A stretch of DNA of 18,536 bases from Candidatus Sungiibacteriota bacterium (GTDB taxonomy: Bacteria > Patescibacteria > Paceibacteria > Sungbacterales > SURF-37), in contig JACPMF010000003.1 in NCBI GenBank assembly GCA_016186145.1, positions 1 through 18,536 of the forward strand, in the 5' to 3' direction. Below the pieces are notes generated by a model that saw only the letters and a list, made by a program, of their open reading frames with translations, did not search any database and was not told the DNA's origin. Positions 1 through 5,948 of this stretch are shown here, in pieces. Numbering within the stretch: the stretch's first letter is position 1; each line of letters begins with the position of its first letter. The translations under genes and the position numbers were made by a program.

Positions 1-1
1 C

Positions 2-1186
2 AACGAATTTCGCATTGTTGATATTTCAAATCCCTCGCGCCCCGCCATTGTTTCTGGCCTGGATTTAGGCACCCATGCCAGCTCTGTCGCAGTTTCAGGA
101 TCATTCGCATATGTGGGTAAAACAAACAATGGTGTTACCGATGATTTTATCGTCTACGACATCTCCGATCCAACCTCCATCGCTACCACTACGGGGATTG
201 ATTTCGGAACCTCCGTTAATGCCCTTTTTATTTCAGGACGCTACGCATATGTGGGACTTAATACTGCGGCCGGCAACGACTTTCGTATTCTTGATATACA
301 AAATACTTCCATTGCCACGATCGGTGGTGTTGACCTAGGATCTGTTAACACGGTTTTTGTTTCTGGCAAGCGTGCCTATATTGGGACAGTGAGCATTGCC
401 GGGAGTGATTTCCGTATCTATGACCTCACCGGTATTGAAACCCAGTCCCTCCTCGCCCACTCCCTTGAAGCAGGCCAAGCTCAAGTTCGCGACAGTCTTA
501 CGGTCGGACAAGGTCTTTTCTCAAATTCATTAAATGTCGGCCTCGGCGGAATTCAATCAACAGGCCCCCTTTCTGTTTTCGTCGCCTCAACCACTCAAGT
601 CAGTCCGGTCTCGGCCTCATTCATGGGCGGCTCTGTGGGTATAGGAACCTCATCTATAGGTGTTGGCACCGATACTCCAGGGGCTTTGCTTTCTGTAAAC
701 GGAAATATTCTCGCTCAAACGGGAACTTCAACATTCGGGGGCCTGATTAGTCCGTCGGTGTTTTCAACCACAAGTTTGAATTTTTATACAGCGTCGGCAG
801 CAGCGCCGAGGGTTACTATAGATACTTCCGGCAACGTCGGCATCGGCACCACCTCACCCGGCGCTCTCTTTTCCATCAACGGCCCATTCCTCGCCCAGGG
901 CACTTCAACTATTCTCGGCGGGGGGTTGAATACCGAAGCGCTCCAGGCCACGGGCACTCTTGCCTTCTATACTGCCGGCACCGCGGCGCCACGTGCAGTT
1001 ATAGATTCTTCGGGGAATTTTGGCATAGGCACCACCGGCCCATCAGCTCTTCTCTCTGTCGCCGGAGCAGGGTACTTTACCGGTACTGCCGGATCCAATG
1101 TTTTCACCGTCGGCTCAACAACAACACAGTTCCTCGTTGACACCATAGGCAGAGTCGGAGTCGCAACCTCCTCTCCTCTCCTCTAA
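2..1186 (+). CDS. LVIVD-propeller / stalk surface protein, N-terminal part (open at left edge, ends in a frameshift)
   Basis: The frame is open from the first base, so the true start lies outside; 394 codons are visible. The first ~145 residues hold at least three LVIVD-type blades (motif like SGRYAYVG...DFRILDI), a fold that forms beta-propellers. They are followed by LAHSLEAGQAQ and then stalk repeats of the type VGIGTTSPxALLSVxG, as in trimeric fibre-like bacterial surface proteins. The frame stops at 1184-1186 in the middle of a stalk repeat. The +1 frame continues the same motif without a break (GRIGIGTSSPAEKLTLVGG) into the next entry, so the two are most likely one gene split by a frameshift at a CTCCT repeat. 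No signal peptide can be judged because the start is missing. The role (adhesion or cell-surface recognition) is inferred from architecture only. Confidence 0.8.
   Translation, partial: NEFRIVDISNPSRPAIVSGLDLGTHASSVAVSGSFAYVGKTNNGVTDDFIVYDISDPTSIATTTGIDFGTSVNALFISGRYAYVGLNTAAGNDFRILDIQNTSIATIGGVDLGSVNTVFVSGKRAYIGTVSIAGSDFRIYDLTGIETQSLLAHSLEAGQAQVRDSLTVGQGLFSNSLNVGLGGIQSTGPLSVFVASTTQVSPVSASFMGGSVGIGTSSIGVGTDTPGALLSVNGNILAQTGTSTFGGLISPSVFSTTSLNFYTASAAAPRVTIDTSGNVGIGTTSPGALFSINGPFLAQGTSTILGGGLNTEALQATGTLAFYTAGTAAPRAVIDSSGNFGIGTTGPSALLSVAGAGYFTGTAGSNVFTVGSTTTQFLVDTIGRVGVATSSPLL
563..655 (+). repeat. 93-bp perfect direct repeat, copy 1
   Basis: Identical base for base to 2472-2564. It encodes the segment GPLSVFVASTTQVSPVSAS and the following FMGGSVGIGTSS in the stalk after the first LVIVD block. 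The flanks are related at the protein level but diverged in DNA. Confidence 0.95.
1168..1184 (+). repeat. CTCCT pentanucleotide tandem repeat at the frameshift
   Basis: Three full CTCCT units (1168-1172, 1173-1177, 1178-1182) plus CT, ending one base before the completion of the stop codon at 1184-1186. Gaining one unit, or losing two, joins the upstream and downstream reading frames: one extra unit would read ATSSPLLSSNSGSSTPAFTIGG. Losing a single unit would not. This is the arithmetic of a slipped-strand contingency repeat, though an assembly error cannot be excluded. Confidence 0.85.
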
Positions 1187-1319
1187 CTCCGGCTCTTCAA
1201 CCCCCGCCTTTACCATCGGCGGAGTTAATCAAGACGGACGAATCGGAATCGGCACCTCAAGTCCTGCGGAGAAATTAACTCTTGTCGGGGGCAGCATCTT
1301 CCAGTCAGGAGGGGATAGC

Positions 1320-4202
1320 GTGAATAACTATACCCCAACGGTTATTGGTGGCGCAGAAATCGGTCAATCTCTTGGGCAAAGTATAGTTGATAACCCCATT
1401 TATGTATCGGGAGATTATGCTTTTGTCGGTCTTAATACGGGTGCTACAAATATTGCAGGGACTTGTTCAGCGGCTGATGCCACCGGCTGTGAGTTGCGCA
1501 TACTGGATATTTCTACCTCAACTCCTACCCATGTCGGGGGGATTGATGTTGGCGCTTCTGTATATTCGGTGTACGTAGTCGGAGACACGCTTTATTTAGG
1601 CATCTCGGCAAGCACCACAGAAAGAGAGTTTCTTGTCTATGACGTATCCAACCCAAGTTCCCCAAGCCGTTTGGGCGGCATTGAACTTGGTGTCTTTGTC
1701 CAATCAATAGCTATCTCCGGTCGTTATGCCTATGTTACTGCGGGGGATAGCGTATTTCGCATTGTTGATATCTCCGATCTTAGAAATCCTATAGTGGTCG
1801 GCAGTGTCTCTAGCGGGGGTAGTAATTCTCCATCGGTGTCCGTATCCGGACGATACGCATATATAACTACCTCGCTTCAGGCGGGCAACGAATTTCAAAT
1901 TGTTGACATTTCCAATCCTCAAAATCCTCTTGTTATATCAAGTTTAAAGTTAGGGGCCATAGGTCAGGATGTATTTGTGTCAGGATCATATGCTTATGTG
2001 GTTAAGGATGATGCGGGTATCGCCGAAGACTTCATAATTTATGATATTTCCAATCCGGCGTCTCCCGCGACAACATCCGCCGTTGCTCTTGTCACGAGCG
2101 CAAGGAATATTGTTGTCTCCGGAAGATATGCCTATATTGGCCTTGAAGGTGCTGTGGCTGGGGACGAATTTCTCATCTACGACGTGTCCGATCCGCGAAG
2201 CCCGGTCCTTATAGGAAGCCGTGACCCTTCCGGCTCTGCCAACCCCGGAGTACACGCAATATTTATTGTCGGCAAGCGAGCATATATTGGCACGGGAAGC
2301 AATGCGGCAGGAAACGAATTTCAAATTTTTGATCTCACCGGTTTTGAAGCGCAAACTGTTTTAGCCCATTCATTAGAAGCGGGTCAGGCGCAGATACAAA
2401 ATGATCTTATAGTCTACGGAGGTCTTTTTGGAAACTCTATCAATACTGGCTCTGGTGGAATTTTTTCTCGCGGCCCCCTTTCTGTTTTCGTCGCCTCAAC
2501 CACTCAAGTCAGTCCGGTCTCGGCCTCATTCATGGGCGGCTCTGTGGGTATAGGAACCTCATCTCCTCCTGCCCGTCTCACCGTCACCGGTCGCGGCACA
2601 GTCACCGACTGGGCATTCCTTGTTACCGACTCTGCGAGCACGACGAGATTCTTGATTCAGGACAACGGCACCATCGGCATCGGCGGCACAACAAGCCCGT
2701 ACGGTATATTAACCGTCGAGATTCCTTCTTCTGCCGACAGCCGCACTCCTATCTTTGTCGTCGGAGACGAAGGTACCACCTCTCCTCCGTTCATCATCAC
2801 TTCAGCCGACTACACCAAATACGGCTTCATGGCCTCCACCACCGAACTTACATCCCCCAACGTACCGGGAGGTTCAATGATTATCGGCATGGGAGCTTTA
2901 TGCGTTGACAACGGCGGCTCTAACTGCGATGACGCCGCGCGAGCCCGAGGCGTCGTTCACTCCACAGCCGCAGACGTTACCAACATTGACGTTGCCGAAA
3001 ACTATCCCACCCAAGACCTCTCATTAAAGCCGGGCGAGCTCGTCGTTATAGACACCAAACCAGGCGATAAATGCGTAGAGACGGGAGAAATAGACGACAT
3101 CGGAACCATTGGTTGTATACGCACCGAAACGTCTCCGATACCGTTTGTTTCAAAGTCTTCCGTTAATAACAAAAATCTCATCGGCGTGGTATCCACCGAA
3201 CCGGGGGTGCTTCTCGGCGGATTTGCCTACAAGTCGCATATCAACTACAAACAAGTTCCTGTTGCATTGGTCGGAAGAGTTCCGGTCAAGGTCTCTCTGG
3301 AAGGAGGCCCTATTAACCCCGGAGACCGCATCACCCTCTCTTCGGAACCAGGAATTGGCGCCAAAGCAACCACATCAGGCCAGACCGTCGGCATTGCCCT
3401 CGAATCTTTTGACGGCACTATCCAAAGCGGCCTCGGAACATCGGAATACTCCAAAACAGGAAAGATCCTCGTGTTTGTGAATCTGGGATACGCAAAGTTA
3501 GATGAGCCACTGTCATCAACGAATTACGAATCTGATACGAATCTACGAATAACGAACGCGTGGAGCATTGACCAATCATCCGGCAAAGTATCGGTCAACT
3601 TTTTCGGAGATCTTCGCCTGAACGGCAACTCTATAGTTGATGTCAAAGCCATTACCGGTATGTGGGGGAAATGGTCCATTGATGAGAATGGCAAGGTGGT
3701 GGCAAAGGAGGTGGAGACGGAAAATCTTTTCGTAAAAAAACAGGCGACGTTTGGCACCACCGACGCGCCTTCCGGCATTACAATTTATGATCGTGTAACC
3801 AAACAGCCGGTCTGCGTATTTTCAGAAAACGGAGCGCTGCGGTCGGAAGCGGGAGCATGCGGGACAACCGGGAATCAGGAATCAGGAATTATGAATCAGG
3901 GAACGTCAACGACTGAAACACAGGACACAATTGTTGAATCAGGAACTAGTAACCCGGAACTTGGAACTTCGAACTTGGAGCTTGGAACCGAAGCAACGAC
4001 AACGGAGCCCGCCTTCGCTGGAGCTACGGCGGACAAGCCGGTCGTAATACTTGAATCAGGAATTATGAATAATGAATTAGGAAGTGAGACAGATAGCATG
4101 GCAAGCTCGACGGATTCGATTAGCTCACCGCAGGCGGATTCAGCGGCTGAAGAAACCCAGATTGATACGAGCGCCCTAGCGAGCACAACGCCGGTTACAT
4201 AG
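1320..4202 (+). CDS. LVIVD-propeller / stalk surface protein, C-terminal part
   Basis: The GTG at 1320 is only the first possible start in this frame. Coding clearly continues upstream to about 1185 (GRIGIGTSSPAEKLTLVGG), so this is the downstream half of the preceding entry. Residues ~25-345 contain seven LVIVD blades (for example ISGRYAYV...VFRIVDISD), enough for one seven-bladed propeller. Next come GIGTSSP stalk repeats. Residues ~557-728 form a beta-rich domain (DVAENYPTQDLSLKPGELVV, then VALVGRVPVKV and GDRITLSSEPG) resembling C-terminal domains of tail-fibre-like proteins. A further module ends in ITIYDRVTKQPVCVF. The last ~115 residues are a Ser/Thr/Gly/Glu-rich tail built partly from 7-bp repeats. 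No LPXTG motif or C-terminal membrane segment is seen. The original tail may continue at 4731-4883 beyond an inserted TA module. Surface location and adhesion are inferred. Confidence 0.85.
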   Translation: MNNYTPTVIGGAEIGQSLGQSIVDNPIYVSGDYAFVGLNTGATNIAGTCSAADATGCELRILDISTSTPTHVGGIDVGASVYSVYVVGDTLYLGISASTTEREFLVYDVSNPSSPSRLGGIELGVFVQSIAISGRYAYVTAGDSVFRIVDISDLRNPIVVGSVSSGGSNSPSVSVSGRYAYITTSLQAGNEFQIVDISNPQNPLVISSLKLGAIGQDVFVSGSYAYVVKDDAGIAEDFIIYDISNPASPATTSAVALVTSARNIVVSGRYAYIGLEGAVAGDEFLIYDVSDPRSPVLIGSRDPSGSANPGVHAIFIVGKRAYIGTGSNAAGNEFQIFDLTGFEAQTVLAHSLEAGQAQIQNDLIVYGGLFGNSINTGSGGIFSRGPLSVFVASTTQVSPVSASFMGGSVGIGTSSPPARLTVTGRGTVTDWAFLVTDSASTTRFLIQDNGTIGIGGTTSPYGILTVEIPSSADSRTPIFVVGDEGTTSPPFIITSADYTKYGFMASTTELTSPNVPGGSMIIGMGALCVDNGGSNCDDAARARGVVHSTAADVTNIDVAENYPTQDLSLKPGELVVIDTKPGDKCVETGEIDDIGTIGCIRTETSPIPFVSKSSVNNKNLIGVVSTEPGVLLGGFAYKSHINYKQVPVALVGRVPVKVSLEGGPINPGDRITLSSEPGIGAKATTSGQTVGIALESFDGTIQSGLGTSEYSKTGKILVFVNLGYAKLDEPLSSTNYESDTNLRITNAWSIDQSSGKVSVNFFGDLRLNGNSIVDVKAITGMWGKWSIDENGKVVAKEVETENLFVKKQATFGTTDAPSGITIYDRVTKQPVCVFSENGALRSEAGACGTTGNQESGIMNQGTSTTETQDTIVESGTSNPELGTSNLELGTEATTTEPAFAGATADKPVVILESGIMNNELGSETDSMASSTDSISSPQADSAAEETQIDTSALASTTPVT
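2472..2564 (+). repeat. 93-bp perfect direct repeat, copy 2
   Basis: Second copy of the 93-bp sequence at 563-655, 1909 bp downstream, in the equivalent position after the second LVIVD block. Sharp loss of identity at both edges suggests gene conversion or recombination between the two halves of the gene. Confidence 0.95.
3519..3558 (+). repeat. Degenerate 7-bp tandem repeat (ACGAATn) inside the surface-protein gene
   Basis: Units ACGAATT, ACGAATC, a 4-bp TGAT interruption, ACGAATCT, ACGAATA, ACGAACG. Translated in frame as STNYESDTNLRITN, between the C-terminal beta domain and the following WSIDQSSGKVSV module. Confidence 0.75.
3872..3899 (+). repeat. 7-bp tandem repeat (GAATCAG) in the surface-protein tail
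   Basis: Four consecutive heptamers: GAATCAG, GAATCAG, GAATTAT, GAATCAG. It codes for NQESGIMNQ. The 18-base stretch 3879-3896 recurs exactly at 4053-4070. Confidence 0.85.
3936..3991 (+). repeat. 7-bp tandem repeat (GAACTTG) in the surface-protein tail
   Basis: Eight units in register: GAATCAG, GAACTAG, TAACCCG, GAACTTG, GAACTTC, GAACTTG, GAGCTTG, GAACCGA. Because 3 x 7 bp equals 7 codons, the protein shows a 7-residue period (TSNPELG TSNLELG). Confidence 0.85.
4053..4087 (+). repeat. 7-bp tandem repeat (GAATCAG/GAATTAT) in the surface-protein tail
   Basis: Five units: GAATCAG, GAATTAT, GAATAAT, GAATTAG, GAAGTGA. Translated as ESGIMNNELGSE. Same family as 3872-3899 and 3936-3991. Confidence 0.8.
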
Positions 4203-4203
4203 G

Positions 4204-4232
4204 TTGTTTTTCGCGGGGACAGGTGATATTGT
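4204..4232 (+). promoter_or_regulatory. Candidate promoter of TA module 1 (leaderless)
   Basis: -35 TTGTTT (4204-4209), 17-nt spacer, -10 TATTGT (4227-4232), then AAAAAT and the antitoxin ATG at 4239. Transcription would begin at or next to the A of the ATG. There is no Shine-Dalgarno sequence, which fits a leaderless mRNA. The spacing matches the promoter of the second TA module. Confidence 0.5.
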
Positions 4233-4238
4233 AAAAAT

Positions 4239-4457
4239 ATGAATACTATAACTATTTCAAAAAAGAAAATAAAAGAGGAGGGTGGAATTGTCATTCTCCC
4301 GTTAGAAGAGTACAGAAAACTTTCCGAGCAGGCTGTTCCTGCTTATTATCTGCAAGGAAAAGCGGCGAAGAGGTTTGATCGGATGATAGGGGTGGGATTA
4401 AAAGAGTACAGAGCGGGTCGTTCCAAGATCATCAAGTCGTTGGCCGATTTGGATTAA
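4239..4457 (+). CDS. Antitoxin of RelBE-type module 1
   Basis: A 72-residue protein. The N-terminal half has an extended beta segment followed by GGIVILPLEEYRKL, like the DNA-binding part of Phd/YefM-type antitoxins. The basic C-terminus (GLKEYRAGRSKIIKSLADLD) would wrap the toxin. It lies 9 bp upstream of a RelE-like toxin gene, the usual antitoxin-first order. It resembles the second antitoxin in this window (LVIIPRSEYEEF; REFREGKYAEWNEVKRNL), so the two are probably paralogues. The antitoxin would neutralise the toxin and repress its own promoter; that is known for the family and not shown here. The module appears to sit inside the 3' tail of the surface-protein gene. Confidence 0.75.
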   Translation: MNTITISKKKIKEEGGIVILPLEEYRKLSEQAVPAYYLQGKAAKRFDRMIGVGLKEYRAGRSKIIKSLADLD

Positions 4458-4466
4458 CAACTTTTT

Positions 4467-4730
4467 ATGGTAAAGGAAATTAGAACCGTCCCTTATTTTG
4501 ATAGGCGCTATAGAAAACTTCCTCTGAAAGTTAAGAAAAAAGCCAAAGAAAAAGAAAATATTTTTCGCAATAATCCATTCGATTCCCGTCTTCATACGCA
4601 CAAACTTCATGGTGAGAACGAAAATTCGTGGGCTTTTTGGATAGATTATACGTATCGGATAAAATTTGTTTTTCTTGCCAAAGAGGAAGTTTTATTTTTG
4701 GATATTGGTACGCATGACATGTATAAATAA
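4467..4730 (+). CDS. RelE/YafQ-family toxin (predicted ribosome-dependent mRNA interferase)
   Basis: An 87-residue protein of typical RelE-fold length. Visible hallmarks are the N-terminal FDRRYRKLPLKVKKKA helix, HKLHGENENSWAFWIDYTYRIKF in the core sheet (the K-L-x-G and Y-R-I pattern of RelE/YafQ toxins) and the C-terminal DIGTHDMYK, close to the DIGTHDxY ending of this subgroup. Such toxins cut mRNA on the ribosome; activity here is inferred. The gene follows its antitoxin after 9 bp without a clear SD and is probably translated by coupling. Its TAA stop is followed directly by sequence that looks like the displaced tail of the upstream surface protein. Confidence 0.8.
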   Translation: MVKEIRTVPYFDRRYRKLPLKVKKKAKEKENIFRNNPFDSRLHTHKLHGENENSWAFWIDYTYRIKFVFLAKEEVLFLDIGTHDMYK

Positions 4731-4883
4731 GTTGGGGCGACGGTATATCAACCGATAATTGCTTATTCGGCTGTGATTGACACGACAACATCGGCAACAG
4801 AACCAGCGGATTCGACCACCTCGACAAGCTCGGGACAAGCAAGCTCACCGCAGGAAGCGACAACAACAGCGCTCGCAATTTAA
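4731..4883 (+). pseudogene. Orphan 3' tail, probably the displaced C-terminus of the surface-protein gene
   Basis: In the same frame as the surface-protein gene (the 528 bp from 4203 to 4730 is a multiple of three), this stretch reads VGATVYQPIIAYSAVIDTTT and then a Ser/Thr/Ala-rich end (TSTSSGQASSPQEATTTALAI) with stop TAA at 4881-4883. It has no start codon of its own in a credible position and resembles the low-complexity tail ending at 4202 (both contain SSPQ next to Ala/Thr/Ser runs). A terminator follows at once. The simplest reading is that the TA module interrupted the gene near its end. A chance open frame in GC-rich sequence remains possible. Confidence 0.45.
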
Positions 4884-4914
4884 AAAACCGCCTCACAGTA
4901 AGGGGGCGGTTTTT
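4883..4914 (+). terminator. Intrinsic terminator (bidirectional)
   Basis: Stem AAAAACCGCC (4883-4892) pairs perfectly with GGCGGTTTTT (4905-4914) around a 12-nt loop. The A/T ends give a U-tract on either strand, fitting its place between convergent genes: the surface-protein tail from the left and the coiled-coil gene from the right. Confidence 0.85.
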
Positions 4915-4928
4915 GGTTGACAGTAAAA

Positions 4929-5225
4929 TTATTCAACCCCGCTTTCGATTCCGAGTTTGCGTTCCATGTATTTGATGCGAGCTAGTGCGTCTTCGAATTC
5001 TTGGCGGTAGACTATTTCTTTACGCAACTCGTTGACATCGGTTTCAAGCCGACCGAGTCGCGCGTCCATTCTGTCCAGTCTTCCGTCTATGCCATCCAAC
5101 CTTCCGTCTATGCCGTCGAGGCGTTTTTCAATACCATCAAAACGCCGGCCATTTTCTTCGGCTGCCGTTACGAAGCCTTTTTGTACCATTGTCGCAAGAT
5201 CATCAATAGAAGTTTTTGGTTCCAT
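4929..5225 (-). CDS. Small coiled-coil protein of unknown function
   Basis: About 98 residues. The centre is a run of near-identical heptads (RLDGIDGRLDGIDGRLDRMDARLGRLE), a clear coiled coil, followed by a charged helix (ARIKYMERKLGIESGVE). The start MEPKTSIDDLATMVQKGF is preferred because it begins the conserved-looking segment; an upstream in-frame ATG at 5240 would add five residues (MLKIH). No clear SD precedes either. Such short heptad-rich proteins are common in CPR genomes without an assigned role. It lies downstream of tRNA-His on the same strand and convergent to the surface-protein locus. Confidence 0.75.
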   Translation of the reverse strand: MEPKTSIDDLATMVQKGFVTAAEENGRRFDGIEKRLDGIDGRLDGIDGRLDRMDARLGRLETDVNELRKEIVYRQEFEDALARIKYMERKLGIESGVE

Positions 5226-5320
5226 ATGTATTTTAAGCATACAGCAAGATAATGAAGCAATGCAAGAATAGCAGGATACGATGTTTTTATTTGGTTGGGT
5301 GGGCGGGTTTACTTAATTTG

Positions 5321-5392
5321 GGGGACTAACGGGATTCGAACCCGTTCCAGCAGTGCCACAGACTACTGTGCTGCCATTACACCATAGTCCCC
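5321..5392 (-). tRNA. tRNA-His (anticodon GTG)
   Basis: The reverse complement folds as a full cloverleaf. A 7-bp acceptor stem (GGGACTA/TAGTCCC) is extended by G-1 at 5392 opposite discriminator C73 at 5321, the identity mark of tRNA-His. The D arm is GTGT/GCAC. The anticodon stem GTAGT/ACTGC encloses loop CTGTGGC with anticodon GTG at 5357-5359. The T arm is ACGGG/CCCGT with loop TTCGAAT. After C73 comes CAAA rather than CCA, so the 3' CCA is not encoded and must be added by nucleotidyltransferase. Confidence 0.95.
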
Positions 5393-5414
5393 ATTGTAAA
5401 TTAAAGATATCAGG

Positions 5415-5443
5415 ATTATACTGAAGTTTTTTGGAAAAATCAA
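5415..5443 (-). promoter_or_regulatory. Promoter of tRNA-His
   Basis: On the minus strand: -35 TTGATT (5438-5443), 17-nt spacer, perfect -10 TATAAT (5415-5420). The expected start is near 5408, about 16 nt upstream of the tRNA 5' end. It lies back to back with the promoter of the second TA module. Confidence 0.75.
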
Positions 5444-5462
5444 GCCGTTGCGCTTCTTTTGT

Positions 5463-5490
5463 TTGACTTTTCCGGGTATTGATATATATT
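5463..5490 (+). promoter_or_regulatory. Candidate promoter of TA module 2 (leaderless)
   Basis: -35 TTGACT (5463-5468), 16-nt spacer, -10 TATATT (5485-5490), then six bases and ATG at 5497. The transcript would start at or beside the ATG. The -10 to ATG distance (6 nt) is the same as in the first TA module. It may also serve folD, which begins one base after the toxin stop. Confidence 0.55.
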
Positions 5491-5496
5491 TATATT

Positions 5497-5721
5497 ATGG
5501 CAGTTGTAATGATACCCAAGGAGTTGGCGCAAAAGGAAGATTTAGTGATAATTCCTCGAAGCGAATATGAGGAGTTTTTGGCACTGAAAAGAGTGATACC
5601 TACTGTAAAACCTACTAAAGCGGAACTAAGAATTATTCGCCGCGGCGAGAGGGAGTTTCGTGAAGGGAAATATGCCGAATGGAACGAAGTCAAACGAAAC
5701 CTGGCGCGTCGTCGTAAATAA
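5497..5721 (+). CDS. Antitoxin of RelE/ParE-type module 2
   Basis: A 74-residue protein from ATG 5497; an upstream in-frame ATG at 5479 is rejected because it overlaps the likely -10 box. EDLVIIPRSEYEEFLALK resembles the Phd/YefM-like DNA-binding segment and matches the first antitoxin (GGIVILPLEEYRKL). The C-terminus (GEREFREGKYAEWNEVKRNLARRRK) is strongly basic and would contact the toxin. The toxin gene overlaps its last ~50 bases, typical of translational coupling in TA operons. Autoregulation of the adjacent promoter is expected from the family and not demonstrated. Confidence 0.75.
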   Translation: MAVVMIPKELAQKEDLVIIPRSEYEEFLALKRVIPTVKPTKAELRIIRRGEREFREGKYAEWNEVKRNLARRRK

Positions 5722-5947
5722 ATCAGCCCAAAAACAAATCGATCGAATTCCCGACAAAGATGCGAAACGTATTTCTGGGGAGGTAGAAGGAATGGGATAT
5801 AACCCTTTCTTGGGCGATATCGTTAAGCTAGGCGATTATAGGTGGCGAAGGCGTGTTGGGAATTATCGCATTATGTATAACATCCTTCCTAACCAGAGGG
5901 TTATTTTTATTTACGATATCAGACGGAGAACAAGCAGTACCTATTAA
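5672..5947 (+). CDS. RelE/ParE-family toxin
   Basis: About 91 residues from ATG 5672. A GTG at 5660, preceded by GAGGGAG, is an alternative start adding four residues. Family features are WRVVVNKSAQKQIDRIPDK (N-terminal helix), NPFLGDIVKLGDYRWRRRVG, then NYRIMYNI and IFIYDIRRR in the C-terminal strands, the usual RelE/ParE core order. It overlaps the antitoxin by 50 bp. It belongs either to the mRNA-cleaving RelE branch or the gyrase-inhibiting ParE branch; the sequence alone does not decide. The stop TAA (5945-5947) is one base from the folD start, so toxin and folD are probably co-transcribed. Confidence 0.75.
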   Translation: MPNGTKSNETWRVVVNKSAQKQIDRIPDKDAKRISGEVEGMGYNPFLGDIVKLGDYRWRRRVGNYRIMYNILPNQRVIFIYDIRRRTSSTY

Positions 5948-5948
5948 T

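Noticed and set aside
1184..1186. Stop-codon recoding (alternative genetic code) as the explanation of the interrupted gene
   Set aside because: The codon is TAA and the downstream homology is in a different frame, so reading through the stop would not join the halves; TGA serves as a normal stop elsewhere.
3870..4090. Repeats in the adhesin tail considered as a CRISPR array or IS remnant
   Set aside because: Units are 7 bp with no spacers, and no terminal inverted repeats or transposase fragments were found.
5853..5948. Upstream extension of folD to an ATG at 5853
   Set aside because: The extra 32 residues read through the toxin gene in another frame; FolD homology starts at ATG 5949.
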